DNA of 64,000 nucleotides, taken from Neisseria meningitidis (GTDB taxonomy: Bacteria > Pseudomonadota > Gammaproteobacteria > Burkholderiales > Neisseriaceae). Location: contig NZ_LR134525.1 in the NCBI RefSeq assembly GCF_900638555.1, positions 930,001 through 994,000 on the forward strand. The letters are read 5' to 3'. The notes under the pieces are model-generated. The model was not told where the DNA came from. It was given only the letters and a program-made list of their open reading frames with translations, and did no database searches. The translations under genes were made by a program, and so were the position numbers. Below, piece after piece: positions 22,829 through 33,844 of the stretch (positions are counted from its first letter, which is position 1; each line of letters starts with the position of its first letter).

Positions 22829-22935
22829 TATAGTGGATTAAATTTAAATCAGGACAAGGCGACGAAGCCGCAGACAGTACAAATAGTACGGCAAGGCGAG
22901 GCAACGCCGTACTGGTTTAAATTTAATCCACTATA
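22829..22935. repeat. Correia element, 107 bp, inserted in frame in transposase A
   Basis: Lies in the codons for TRY|VVEQ with TA duplicated. The net gain is 105 bp (35 codons) and the reading frame stays open through it, encoding [14 protein letters not shown] and onward to FNPLY. Confidence 0.95.
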
Positions 22936-23242
22936 TGTGGTCGAACAGAGCTTCGGTACGCTGCACCGTAAATTCCGCTATGCGCGGGCAGCCTATTTCG
23001 GACTGATTAAAGTGAGTGCGCAAAGCCATCTGAAGGCGATGTGTTTGAACCTGTTGAAAGCCGCCAACAAGCTAAGTGCGCCCGCTGCCGCCTAAAAGGA
23101 GACCGGATGCCTGATTATCGGGTATCCGGGGAGGGTTAAGGGGGTATTTGGGTAAAATTAGGAGGTATTTGGGGCGAAAATAGACGAAAACCTGTGTTTG
23201 GGTTTCGGCTGTCGGGAGGGAAAGGAATTTTGCAAAGATCTC

Positions 23243-24502
<1,260 letters not shown>

Positions 24503-24535
24503 TGATTTGAAATCATCATTGTCACTTTAAATGCC

Positions 24536-24565
24536 AAACCGCAAACTATTTTGGTTTGCGGTTTT
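24536..24565 (+). terminator. Intrinsic terminator of opcA
   Basis: AAACCGCAAAC and GTTTGCGGTTT form an 11-bp stem with a short T-rich loop and trailing T residues, 34 bp after the stop. Confidence 0.8.
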
Positions 24566-24590
24566 TACGTGAAATGAATTTGAATAGCCG

Positions 24591-24620
24591 ATGCCGTCTG
24601 AAAATTTCAGACGGCATTTT
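24591..24620 (+). terminator. Uptake-sequence hairpin before the DedA gene
   Basis: Perfect inverted 12-mers with a very short loop followed by TTTT. Confidence 0.65.
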
Positions 24621-24665
24621 TCCAATCGGTTAAAATACGCGGTTTGTTTTTTTTAGGAACGCGCC

Positions 24666-25310
24666 GTGCTTGCCTCCGCCATCGACTTCATCCTCCATAT
24701 CGACCAACACCTGCTCGCGCTGTCGGCGCAATACGGTGTGTGGATTTATGCGATTCTGTTTTTGATTGTTTTTTGCGAAACCGGCCTGATTGTTACGCCC
24801 TTACTGCCCGGCGATTCGCTGCTGTTTGCCGCCGGCGGTATTGCCGCGCTGGGCGGTATGGATATTCATTTGATGGTTGCATTATTAAGCCTTGCCGCCA
24901 TACTCGGCGACGCGCTCAATTTTACCGTCGGCAAATATTTCGGCGGCAGGCTGTTCGCCAATCCCGATTCTAAAATCTTCCGACGTGAATATCTCGATAA
25001 AACCCACCGTTTTTACGAAAAACACGGCGGCAAAACCATCATCATTGCCCGTTTTATGCCCATCGTCCGCACCTTCGCCCCCTTCGTCGCCGGTATGGGG
25101 AAAATGCACTATGCCAAATTTATCCGCTACAACATCATCGGTGGCTTGTTGTGGGTTATCCTGTTTTCTTACGCGGGCTATTTCTTTGCCAACTTCCCCG
25201 TCGTAAAAAACAATCTGGGCTTGGTGATGGGCGGCATCATTATTGTTTCCGTCCTGCCGGGTGCGGTTGAAATTGCCCGCGCCAAACTTGCGGTAAAATC
25301 CAAACGGTAA
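24666..25310 (+). CDS. DedA-family membrane protein
   Basis: 214 residues, start GTG 24666 with AGGA upstream. DedA/VTT proteins are inner-membrane transporters thought to flip phospholipids or undecaprenyl phosphate. Family signs: [19 protein letters not shown] near residue 37, [13 protein letters not shown] near 80, and [20 protein letters not shown] near 125 with the conserved Arg residues. 18 bp before the ABC-F gene. Confidence 0.9.
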   Translation: MLASAIDFILHIDQHLLALSAQYGVWIYAILFLIVFCETGLIVTPLLPGDSLLFAAGGIAALGGMDIHLMVALLSLAAILGDALNFTVGKYFGGRLFANPDSKIFRREYLDKTHRFYEKHGGKTIIIARFMPIVRTFAPFVAGMGKMHYAKFIRYNIIGGLLWVILFSYAGYFFANFPVVKNNLGLVMGGIIIVSVLPGAVEIARAKLAVKSKR

Positions 25311-25328
25311 CTGTTGAGAATTTGTATC

Positions 25329-27239
25329 ATGAATATATTATCTGTAGAAAACGCTTCCTTTGCCGTCGGCCACGTCGCCCTGCTCGACAAAACTTCCTTC
25401 CAACTCGACAGCGGCGAAAAAATCGGCTTAATCGGTCGTAATGGTGCGGGTAAGTCTTCGTTTTTAAAAATCCTCGCCGGCGTGCAAAAGCTTGATGATG
25501 GGCAGATTATTGTCCAAAACAACCTCAAAATCGTTTATGTACCGCAGGAATCCTTTTTTGATAAGGAAGCAACCGTATTTGATACTGTTGCCGAAGGTTT
25601 GGGCGAAATTCGCGATTTATTGCGCCGTTATCATCATGTCAGCCATGAGTTGGAAAATGGTTCGAGTGAGGCCTTATTGAAAGAGCTCAACGAATTGCAA
25701 CTTGAGATCGAAGCGAAGGACGGCTGGAAGTTGGATGCGGCGGTGAAGCAGACTTTGGGCGAACTCGGTTTGCCGGAAAACGAAAAAATCGGCAACCTCT
25801 CCGGCGGTCAGAAAAAGCGCGTCGCCTTGGCGCAGGCTTGGGTGCAGAAGCCCGACGTATTGCTGCTCGATGAACCGACCAACCATTTGGACATCGACGC
25901 GATTATTTGGTTGGAAAACCTGCTCAAAGCGTTTGAAGGCAGCCTGGTTGTGATTACCCACGACCGCCGTTTTTTGGACAATATCGCCACGCGGATTGTC
26001 GAACTCGATCGCGGTATTTTGCGTTCCTATCCCGGCTCGTTCTCCAAATATAGCGAGAAAAAAGCGCAAGAGTTGGCAGTCGAAGCGGAACACAACCGCC
26101 TCTTCGACAAATTCCACGCGCAGGAAGAAGCGTGGATACGCAAAGGCATCGAAGCGCGCCGTACCCGCAACGAAGGCCGCGTGCGCCGTTTGGAAGAACT
26201 GCGCCGCCAGCGTGCCGAACGCCGCAACGTACAAGGGCAGGTCAATTTCAAGCTCGACAGCGGCGAGAAAAGCGGCAAAATCATTGCCGAACTGGAACAT
26301 GCCTCGTTTACCTATGGCGACAAAGTCATCATGGACAAATTCTCCGCCATCTTGCAGCGTGGCGACAAAATCGGCTTAATCGGCCCAAACGGTATCGGCA
26401 AAACCACCTTCCTCAAGCTGATTTTGGGCGAATTGCAGCCGACCTACGGCAGAATCCGTATCGGCAGTAAGCAGGAAGTTGCCTATTTCGACCAATTCCG
26501 CAGCACGTTGAACGAAAACGACACCGTGTTTTACACGCTCGGTCAAGGCAACGATTACGTCGAAGTCGGCGGCAAGAAAAAACACGTAATGAGCTATCTG
26601 GAAGATTTCTTATTCCATCCAGCCCGCGCACAAAGTCCCGTTTCATCGCTCTCCGGCGGCGAACGCAACCGCCTTTTGCTGGCAAAACTCTTTACCCGTC
26701 CTGCTAATATTTTGATTTTGGACGAACCGACCAACGACTTGGATATCGATACCCAAGAGCTGCTTGAAGATTTGCTGCGCGATTATCAAGGCACGGTATT
26801 CCTTGTCTCACACGACCGTATGTTCCTCGATAACGTGATTACCCAAAGCATTATTTTTGAAGGAAATGGAAGGTTAAAAGAATATATCGGCGGCTATCAG
26901 GACTACATCGACGCAAAATCACGCGAAGCGAAGATTCAGACGGAATCCGCACCCAAAACAGCCGATGCCGAACCGGTGAAAGAAAAACCCAAAGCCAACC
27001 GCACGGTCAAACTGTCCTACAAAGAACAGCGCGAACTCGACGCCCTGCCCGACGAAATCGCCGCCTTGGAAGCCGAACAGGCAGAAATCAACGCGCAGCT
27101 TTCCGATCCCGAAATCTTCAAAGATTACGAAAAAGCCGGCGCACTGCAAAGCCGCGCCGAAGAAATCGAAATGCTGCTTTTGGAAAAGCTGGAACGCTGG
27201 GAGCTGCTGGAAACCAAACAGAACGGCAATGCCGTCTGA
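25329..27239 (+). CDS. uup: ABC-F ATPase, Uup type
   Basis: 636 residues from ATG 25329. Two ABC domains without membrane segments: GRNGAGKSS near residue 36 with LSGGQKKRVALAQA and LLLDEPTNHLD; then GPNGIGKTT near residue 351 with LSGGERNRLLLAKL and LILDEPTNDLD. The inter-domain linker is basic and Arg rich, and the last ~75 residues form the coiled coil that separates Uup from other ABC-F members. Uup acts at ribosomes or DNA, not in transport. Its stop codon overlaps an uptake sequence. Confidence 0.92.
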   Translation: MNILSVENASFAVGHVALLDKTSFQLDSGEKIGLIGRNGAGKSSFLKILAGVQKLDDGQIIVQNNLKIVYVPQESFFDKEATVFDTVAEGLGEIRDLLRRYHHVSHELENGSSEALLKELNELQLEIEAKDGWKLDAAVKQTLGELGLPENEKIGNLSGGQKKRVALAQAWVQKPDVLLLDEPTNHLDIDAIIWLENLLKAFEGSLVVITHDRRFLDNIATRIVELDRGILRSYPGSFSKYSEKKAQELAVEAEHNRLFDKFHAQEEAWIRKGIEARRTRNEGRVRRLEELRRQRAERRNVQGQVNFKLDSGEKSGKIIAELEHASFTYGDKVIMDKFSAILQRGDKIGLIGPNGIGKTTFLKLILGELQPTYGRIRIGSKQEVAYFDQFRSTLNENDTVFYTLGQGNDYVEVGGKKKHVMSYLEDFLFHPARAQSPVSSLSGGERNRLLLAKLFTRPANILILDEPTNDLDIDTQELLEDLLRDYQGTVFLVSHDRMFLDNVITQSIIFEGNGRLKEYIGGYQDYIDAKSREAKIQTESAPKTADAEPVKEKPKANRTVKLSYKEQRELDALPDEIAALEAEQAEINAQLSDPEIFKDYEKAGALQSRAEEIEMLLLEKLERWELLETKQNGNAV

Positions 27240-27259
27240 AATCAAACAGGAAGAAAAAA

Positions 27260-27625
27260 ATGTTCAAACGACCTGAAGAAATCATTGTCCTGATACTTGC
27301 CGTCCTCTGGATTGCCGGTACGTATTTTCTCGCCGCCCTGTTTGGAGCGGATGCTTATACCGTGTTAAAAATCACTGCCCTTACCCTGCTTTGGTCTGCC
27401 GCATCATTCCTCCTTTGGCAAAAAAACCTCAGCCGGCATATCTGGCCGCTGCTGCTCGGCTGCCTGACTGCCTGTTGGTGGCCGTATCTGAATCAATCGG
27501 TCGCACCCGGTTCTTTACCTTGGTATGCATCATGGACGTTCAAAACCATCTTAGCCCTGATTCCCGTAACCGCAGGTTATCTGTTTAAATGGAAACAATA
27601 CCGGCAGCGCAAAACAAAGCCGTAA
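27260..27625 (+). CDS. Small membrane protein of unknown function
   Basis: 121 residues with four hydrophobic segments (about 8-28, 35-52, 60-75, 90-107) and a basic tail [12 protein letters not shown], so N-in/C-in is likely. Start behind AGGAAGAAAAA, 20 bp after uup. No family recognised. Its 3' end runs into the trpE leader. Confidence 0.65.
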   Translation: MFKRPEEIIVLILAVLWIAGTYFLAALFGADAYTVLKITALTLLWSAASFLLWQKNLSRHIWPLLLGCLTACWWPYLNQSVAPGSLPWYASWTFKTILALIPVTAGYLFKWKQYRQRKTKP

Positions 27626-27658
27626 GCCCGTCCTTTTCAGACGGCATCTCCGGTCAGA

Positions 27659-27688
27659 CTGTCAACAATTCCGATAAAATGCTATACT
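27659..27688 (+). promoter_or_regulatory. Putative trpE promoter
   Basis: CTGTCA, 18 bp, TATACT (about 27683-27688), roughly 50 bp before the trpE ATG. No Trp-rich leader peptide or attenuator is evident. Confidence 0.45.
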
Positions 27689-27735
27689 CGCGCCCGTTGC
27701 CGCGCCGTCCGAAACCGCCCTTTGGGAAAGCAGAA

Positions 27736-29211
27736 ATGATCAGCAAACAAGAATACCAAGCCCAAGCCGCCCAAGGCTACAACCGCATCCCGCTCGTGCA
27801 AGAACTCCTTGCCGATTTGGATACGCCGCTTTCCCTCTATCTCAAACTCGCCAACCGCCCCTATACCTACCTGCTCGAATCCGTTGTCGGTGGCGAACGT
27901 TTCGGCCGCTATTCTTTTATCGGCCTGCCTTGCAGCCACTATCTCAAAGCCAGCGGCAAACACGTCGATGTTTATCAAAACGGCGAAATTGTCGAGCAAC
28001 ACGACGGCAACCCCCTGCCCTTTATCGAAGCCTTCCACAACCGCTTCAAAACACCCGAAATCCCAAGCCTGCCGCGCTTTACCGGCGGACTGGTCGGCTA
28101 CTTCGGTTACGAAACCATCTACAATTTTGAACACTTCGCCCACCGCCTGAAAAACACCACCAAAGCCGACCCGCTCGGCACGCCCGACATCTTGCTGATG
28201 CTGTCGCAAGAATTGGCGGTGATCGACAATTTGAGCGGCAAAATCCATCTCGTCGTTTACGCCGATCCGTCGCAGCCCGACGGCTACGAACGCGCCCGCG
28301 AACGCCTCGAAGACATCCGCACCCAGTTGCGCCAAAGCTGCGCCATCCCGCTCTCGCTCGGCAGCAAACACACCGAAGCCGTCAGCGAATTCGGCGAAGA
28401 GCCGTTCAAAGCCTGCGTTAACAAAATCAAAGACTACATCTTCGCAGGCGACTGCATGCAGGTTGTCCCCAGCCAGCGCATGAGCATGGAATTCACCGAC
28501 AGCCCGCTCGCCCTCTACCGCGCCCTGCGTACGCTCAACCCTTCGCCTTATCTCTTTTACTACGATTTCGGCGATTTCCACATCGTCGGCTCCTCGCCCG
28601 AAATCCTCGTCCGCCGCGAACGCGACGATGTCATCGTCCGCCCCATCGCCGGCACGCGCCTGCGCGGCAAAACCCCCGCCGAAGACCTTGCCAACGAACA
28701 AGATTTGTTAAGCGATGCCAAAGAAATCGCCGAACACGTCATGTTGATTGACTTAGGACGCAACGACGTCGGCCGCATCAGTAAAACCGGCGAAGTCAAA
28801 GTTACCGACAAAATGGTGATTGAAAAATACTCCCATGTAATGCACATCGTTTCCAACGTCGAAGGCCGTCTGAAAGACGGCATGACCAACATGGACATCC
28901 TCGCCGCTACCTTCCCTGCCGGCACACTCTCCGGCGCACCCAAAGTCCGCGCCATGGAAATCATCGAAGAAGTCGAACCGAGCAAACGCGGCATCTACGG
29001 CGGTGCCGTCGGCGTATGGGGTTTCAACAACGACATGGATTTGGCAATCGCCATCCGCACCGCCGTAGTAAAAAACAACACGCTATACGTCCAAAGCGGC
29101 GCGGGCGTGGTTGCCGACTCCGATCCGGCCTCCGAATGGCAGGAAACACAAAACAAAGCCCGAGCCGTTATACGCGCCGCGCAGATGGTGCAGGAAGGGT
29201 TGGATAAATGA
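27736..29211 (+). CDS. trpE: Anthranilate synthase component I
   Basis: 491 residues from ATG 27736. Makes anthranilate from chorismate with TrpG, which is not encoded here, so trp genes are scattered as usual in Neisseria. Motifs: [12 protein letters not shown] near 302, [10 protein letters not shown] near 345 and [15 protein letters not shown] near 400, the chorismate-binding signature. The feedback-site region LLES near residue 50 is present. The stop overlaps the next gene (ATGA). Confidence 0.97.
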   Translation: MISKQEYQAQAAQGYNRIPLVQELLADLDTPLSLYLKLANRPYTYLLESVVGGERFGRYSFIGLPCSHYLKASGKHVDVYQNGEIVEQHDGNPLPFIEAFHNRFKTPEIPSLPRFTGGLVGYFGYETIYNFEHFAHRLKNTTKADPLGTPDILLMLSQELAVIDNLSGKIHLVVYADPSQPDGYERARERLEDIRTQLRQSCAIPLSLGSKHTEAVSEFGEEPFKACVNKIKDYIFAGDCMQVVPSQRMSMEFTDSPLALYRALRTLNPSPYLFYYDFGDFHIVGSSPEILVRRERDDVIVRPIAGTRLRGKTPAEDLANEQDLLSDAKEIAEHVMLIDLGRNDVGRISKTGEVKVTDKMVIEKYSHVMHIVSNVEGRLKDGMTNMDILAATFPAGTLSGAPKVRAMEIIEEVEPSKRGIYGGAVGVWGFNNDMDLAIAIRTAVVKNNTLYVQSGAGVVADSDPASEWQETQNKARAVIRAAQMVQEGLDK

Positions 29212-29753
29212 CTTATGAAAAACTTTATGAGCTTCGCCAAACACTCAGACCGACTACCAAAGACGGTCTCTATACAGATAATGAAAAAAGTCGAGAAATC
29301 CTAACGGTTAGATGGAGCGGCAACACAGAAAATCCTAAAAATTTCTCAGCTGTTGCTATAGGAATTAATCCAAGTAAAGCAAATGATGAAAGAAGCGACA
29401 AAACCCTTACCCAACTTGCACGTTTCTTGGATATGTACGGTTTTACCAACTTCAAAATGTTAAATATTTTTTCCAGTTACTCTACACAGCAAACAGGAAT
29501 TAGGGCAAACACCCAAACCGATTTTTCCAAATTTAAAGGATGTTTGGAAGATGCTGATATGATTATTCTTGCATGGGGTACAGACCGCAGTGCTTATAAG
29601 GATGAAAAAAACAGAATACTGGAATTTCTAAAAGCAGAAAAATTTATGGAAAAAGTATTCTGTATTTCTGAAACTGGTAATTCCAGCGATACAAGACATC
29701 CGTCAAGAATTAGTTATAGCTATCAACTTGTACAATTTGAAGAGTCAGCATGA
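29208..29753 (+). CDS. DUF1643-family protein
   Basis: 181 residues. [22 protein letters not shown] and [14 protein letters not shown] match the DUF1643 pattern; [12 protein letters not shown] is the second conserved block. No function is known. It overlaps both trpE and purK by ATGA, so it is translationally coupled to both, but its A+T-rich composition is unlike either neighbour, which suggests a recent insertion into this operon. Confidence 0.8.
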   Translation: MTYEKLYELRQTLRPTTKDGLYTDNEKSREILTVRWSGNTENPKNFSAVAIGINPSKANDERSDKTLTQLARFLDMYGFTNFKMLNIFSSYSTQQTGIRANTQTDFSKFKGCLEDADMIILAWGTDRSAYKDEKNRILEFLKAEKFMEKVFCISETGNSSDTRHPSRISYSYQLVQFEESA

Positions 29754-30886
29754 AAAACATATCTCTTTCTCCGCCCGCCATGCTCGGCATTCTTGGCGGC
29801 GGACAATTAGGCAGAATGTTTACTGTTGCTGCCAAAACCATGGGCTACAAAGTAACCGTACTCGATCCCAACCCGAATGCGCCGGCAGCGGAATTTGCCG
29901 ACCGCCATTTGTGTGCGCCGTTTGACAACCAAACCGCTTTGGAAGAATTGGCAAAATGTGCGGCTGTTACGACCGAGTTCGAAAACGTCAATGCCGATGC
30001 GATGCGTTTTCTCGCCAAACATACCAATGTTTCCCCCAGCGGCGACTGCGTTGCCATCGCGCAAAACCGCATTCAGGAAAAGGCATGGATACGCAAAGCA
30101 GGCCTGCAAACCGCGCCGTATCAAGCAATTTGCAAAGCCGAAGACATCACTGAAGAAAGCATACAATTTCTGCCCGGCATCCTGAAAACCGCTACATTGG
30201 GCTATGACGGCAAAGGCCAAATCCGCGTCAAAACGGTGGATGAACTCAAAGCCGCGTTTGCCGAACACCGCGGCGTGGATTGCGTTTTGGAAAAAATGGT
30301 GGACTTGCGCGGCGAAATTTCCGTTATCGTATGCCGTCTGAACAATGACAACGTGCAAACTTTCGATCCTGCCGAAAACATTCACGAAAACGGTATCCTC
30401 GCCTACTCCATCGTCCCAGCCCGACTGAGTGCCGACATTCAGCAACAGGCGCGACAAATGGCGCAGCGTTTGGCCGATGAATTGAACTACGTCGGCGTAT
30501 TGGCGGTAGAAATGTTTGTTGTCGGCGACACGCATGAATTGGTCGTCAACGAAATCGCGCCGCGTCCGCACAATTCCGGCCACCATACCGTCGACGCCTG
30601 CGCGGCAGACCAATTCCAGCAACAGGTCCGCCTGATGTGCAACCTGCCACCTGCTGACACCAAATTGCTGAGTTCTTGCTGTATGGCGAATATTTTGGGC
30701 GACGTTTGGCAGGAAGACGGCGGCGAACCGGATTGGTTTCCCCTGCAAAGCCGGCCGGACGCGCACCTGCACCTTTACGGCAAAAAAACCGCGCACAAAG
30801 GGCGGAAAATGGGACACTTTACCATTTTAAGCACCGATTCGGACACCGCATTTCAAGAAGCAAAAAAACTGCATCAGTCCCTATAA
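29750..30886 (+). CDS. purK: N5-carboxyaminoimidazole ribonucleotide synthase
   Basis: 378 residues. ATP-grasp enzyme adding bicarbonate to AIR in purine synthesis; PurE would follow but is not here. GILGGGQLGRMFTVAAK at the N-terminus, a QNRIQEKAWIRKAGLQTAPY block near 105, and NEIAPRPHNSGHHTVD near 265 for metal-ATP binding. Confidence 0.96.
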   Translation: MKNISLSPPAMLGILGGGQLGRMFTVAAKTMGYKVTVLDPNPNAPAAEFADRHLCAPFDNQTALEELAKCAAVTTEFENVNADAMRFLAKHTNVSPSGDCVAIAQNRIQEKAWIRKAGLQTAPYQAICKAEDITEESIQFLPGILKTATLGYDGKGQIRVKTVDELKAAFAEHRGVDCVLEKMVDLRGEISVIVCRLNNDNVQTFDPAENIHENGILAYSIVPARLSADIQQQARQMAQRLADELNYVGVLAVEMFVVGDTHELVVNEIAPRPHNSGHHTVDACAADQFQQQVRLMCNLPPADTKLLSSCCMANILGDVWQEDGGEPDWFPLQSRPDAHLHLYGKKTAHKGRKMGHFTILSTDSDTAFQEAKKLHQSL

Positions 30887-30932
30887 TCCGACCAACGGCA
30901 CAGATGCCGTCTGAAGCCGCCGACATACTGCC

Positions 30933-31415
30933 ATGAACCTGCTGACACTGTTACGCCCCGCCACCGTGCAAGACTGCAAAGACATCTTCAAAGTCCACCT
31001 GCACTCCGTCCAATACACCTGCATCCTCAGCTACAACGAACACGCCCTAAAAGTATGGGAAGGCTTGTTAAACACAGAAAGCTACCTGCCGACCATTTCC
31101 GATCCCGACAAAGCACTTTGGGTTGCCGAATACAAAGGCAACATACAGGGATTTTTCCAAATCGACTGCCAAGAAGCACAACTCGATGCACTTTACGTCC
31201 ACCCCCTGTTCCACAACCTCGGACTGGGCACTGCCCTGCTTCATCAGGCGGAAACCATCGCCCACAAATCCGGTTTGAGCTTTCTGAAACTCTACGCATC
31301 GCTCAACTCCGTCCCGTTTTACCTTCTCAACCGCTACGAATCGCTCGGTTCGGCAGTATTGCAGCTTGACCCCAGCATCAAAATCAAATGCGAACTGATG
31401 CGGAAACACCTCTGA
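30933..31415 (+). CDS. GNAT-family N-acetyltransferase
   Basis: 160 residues with the acetyl-CoA binding loop in LDALYVHPLFHNLGLGTALL near residues 88-107 (Q/RxxGxG-like NLGLGT). The C-terminal FYLLNRYESLGSA is the usual FYxxxGF-like strand. Substrate unknown. An uptake sequence lies just before the start. Confidence 0.85.
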   Translation: MNLLTLLRPATVQDCKDIFKVHLHSVQYTCILSYNEHALKVWEGLLNTESYLPTISDPDKALWVAEYKGNIQGFFQIDCQEAQLDALYVHPLFHNLGLGTALLHQAETIAHKSGLSFLKLYASLNSVPFYLLNRYESLGSAVLQLDPSIKIKCELMRKHL

Positions 31416-31520
31416 TCCGTCCTTATAACCAAAACTGATAATCTTCAAATCAAACATTATTTCCACAAGCGCAGACAGCCGTATAAAGTTGCCCCATCTA
31501 CCAACCGACAGGACAAGCAT

Positions 31521-32576
31521 ATGAAAACCTACGCACCGGCACTCTATACCGCAGCCCTGCTCACCGCCTGCAGCCCCGCAGCCGATTCAAACCATCCGTC
31601 CGGACAAAATGCCCCGGCCAATACCGAATCCGACGGAAAAAACATTACCCTGCTCAACGCCTCATACGATGTGGCACGGGATTTTTACAAAGAATACAAC
31701 CCCTTATTTATCAAAACATACCAATCCGAACACCCCGGCACATCCGTCAGCATCCAACAGTCCCACGGCGGCTCCAGCAAACAGGCATTATCCGTAGCCA
31801 ACGGCCTTCAAGCCGATGTCGTAACCATGAACCAATCCTCCGACATCGACCTGCTCGAAAAAAAAGGACTGGTAGAAAAAGGCTGGCAACAAGCCCTCCC
31901 CGACCACGCCGCGCCCTACACCAGCACTATGGTTTTCCTTGTCCGAAAAAACAACCCCAAACAGATCCGCGATTGGAACGACCTTGCCAAAGACGGCGTT
32001 AACATCGTCATCGCCAATCCCAAAACCTCGGGCAACGGACGCTACGCCTTCCTCGGCGCATACGGTTACGGTCTGAAAACCACCAACGGCAACGAACAGG
32101 AAGCCCAAAAACTCGTCGCATCCATCCTCAAAAACACCCCCGTTTTTGAAAACGGCGGACGCGCCGCCACCACCACCTTCACACAACGCAACATCGGCGA
32201 CGTACTCATCACTTTTGAAAACGAAGCCAACTACGTCAGCAAAAAACTGACCCAAGGACAGTTTGAAATCGTCTATCCGAGCTACACCATTTCCGCCGAA
32301 AGCCCCGTCGCCGTCGTCAACAGCGTCGTCGCGAAAAAAGGCACGCAAAAAACCGCCCGCGCCTATCTCGAATACCTTTGGAGCGAACCGGCGCAAGAAC
32401 TCGCCGCCTCACTCTACCTGCGCCCCCGCAACCCCGAAGTATTGGCAAGACACAAAGCCGACTTCCCAGACTTAGACACCTTCTCTCCCGAAGAAAAATT
32501 CGGCGGATGGGACAACATCATGAAAACCTACTTCGCCGACGGCGGCATATTCGACCGCCTGACCGCACAAAAATGA
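31521..32576 (+). CDS. sbp: Sulfate ABC transporter substrate-binding lipoprotein
   Basis: 351 residues. Signal MKTYAPALYTAALLTAC with lipobox LTAC makes it a lipoprotein rather than a free periplasmic protein. The mature part has the Sbp/CysP signatures: LLNASYDVARDFYKEYN, SHGGSSKQALSVANGLQADVVT, and NPKTSGNGRYAFLGAYGYG. Permease and ATPase genes are not adjacent. Ends at an uptake-sequence terminator. Confidence 0.93.
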   Translation: MKTYAPALYTAALLTACSPAADSNHPSGQNAPANTESDGKNITLLNASYDVARDFYKEYNPLFIKTYQSEHPGTSVSIQQSHGGSSKQALSVANGLQADVVTMNQSSDIDLLEKKGLVEKGWQQALPDHAAPYTSTMVFLVRKNNPKQIRDWNDLAKDGVNIVIANPKTSGNGRYAFLGAYGYGLKTTNGNEQEAQKLVASILKNTPVFENGGRAATTTFTQRNIGDVLITFENEANYVSKKLTQGQFEIVYPSYTISAESPVAVVNSVVAKKGTQKTARAYLEYLWSEPAQELAASLYLRPRNPEVLARHKADFPDLDTFSPEEKFGGWDNIMKTYFADGGIFDRLTAQK

Positions 32577-32581
32577 CCGCT

Positions 32582-32614
32582 ATGCCGTCTGAACCGCCTT
32601 TCAGACGGCATTTC
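32582..32614 (+). terminator. Uptake-sequence terminator of sbp
   Basis: Perfect inverted 12-mers at 32582-32593 and 32600-32611 followed by TTT. Confidence 0.75.
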
Positions 32615-33182
32615 ACACATCAAAACAGAAAAACCGCGCCCAAAATCATCATCACAGGACACAACGGCAAACCGGATACAAAACCCAACACCGCCGCCAA
32701 AATGCCGTCTGAAGCCGTCGGCGCAACCATCCTTATCTGGGGCTCGCTTCAGGGGCGCATAACTTTCCTTAACCATCCTTTTGACAGCCAAATAAACAGT
32801 GCTTTTGCCTGTCAGAAACAAAACCAGAGACCTTTGCAAAATTCCCCAAAATCCCCTAAATTCCCACCAAGACATTTAGGGGATTTCTCATGAGCACCTT
32901 CTTTCAACAAACCGCCCAAGCCATGATTGCCAAACACATCGACCGTTTCCCGCTATTGAAGTTGGACCAGGTGATTGATTGGCAGCCGATCGAGCAGTAC
33001 CTGAACCGTCAAAAAAACCGTTACCTTAGAGACCACCGCGGCCGTCCCGCCTACCCGCTGTTGTCCATGTTCAAAGCCGTCCTGCTCGGACAATGGCACA
33101 GCCTCTCCGATCCCGAACTCGAACACAGCCTCATTACCCGCATCGATTTCAACCTGTTTTGCCGTTTCGACGAACTGAGCAG

Positions 33183-33337
33183 TATAGTGGATTAACAAAA
33201 ACCAGTACGGCGTTGCCTCGCCTTAGCTCAAAGAGAACGATTCTCTAAGGTGCTGAAGCACCAAGTGAATCGGTTCCGTACTATTTGTACTGTCTGCGGC
33301 TTCGTCGCCTTGTCCTGATTTTTGTTAATCCACTATA
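33183..33337. repeat. Correia element, full-length form, inside IS copy C
   Basis: 155 bp. Comparison with the intact transposase shows target bases lost on one side (the ATCCCCGATTACAGC region), so this was not a simple insertion. Confidence 0.93.
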
Positions 33338-33844
33338 CTTTATGCCGCTACCGCAACTGGCTGGCGCAAGACGACACCCTGTCCGAATTGCTGGAACTGA
33401 TTAACCGCCAACTGACCGAAAAAGGTTTAAAAATAGAGAAAGCATTGACGCCACCATTATTCAGACCGCCGGCAGCAAACAGCGTCAGGCTATAGAAGTC
33501 GATGAAGAAGGACAAATCAACGGCCAAACCACACCGAGTAAGGATAAAGATGCCCGTTGGACAAAGAAAAACGGCCTCTACAAACTCGGTTACAAACAAC
33601 ATACCCGTACCGATGCAGAAGGCTATATCGAGAAACTGCACATCACCCCCGCCAATGCCCATGAGTGCAAACACCTGTCGCCTTTGCTGGAAGGACTGCC
33701 CAAAGGTACGACCGTCTATGTCGACAAAGGCTACGACAGTGCGGAAAACCGGCAACATCTGGAAGAACATCAGTTGCAGGACGGCATTATGCGCAAAGCC
33801 TGCCGCAACCGTCCGCTGACGGAAGCGCAAACCAAACGCAACCG

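Larger units (their letters stand above)
20753..23095 (+). pseudogene. Transposase of IS copy A (IS5-type), broken
   Basis: Starts MSTFFRQTAQAMIAKHINRF like the intact copies. It is broken by a Cys-to-TGA change at 21023-21025, a small deletion near 21080, insertion of copy B after codons for ATIIQT, a deletion of about 15 bp near 22540, and an in-frame Correia element at 22829. The C-terminal block [20 protein letters not shown] resumes after the Correia element. Not functional. Confidence 0.88.
20690..23242 (+). mobile_element. IS1106-type copy A, interrupted by copy B and a Correia element
   Basis: Left end GAAACCTTTGCAAAATTCC (one change from GAGACC) and right end ...TTTTGCAAAGATCTC at 23242. 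Removing copy B (21202-22440) and the Correia element (22829-22935) leaves a recognisable but decayed element. No target duplication is visible around the outer ends. Confidence 0.85.

Noticed and set aside
27682..28701. 339-codon open frame on the minus strand
   Set aside because: Exactly antisense to trpE; composition bias of a high-GC third-position gene produces it. No motif.
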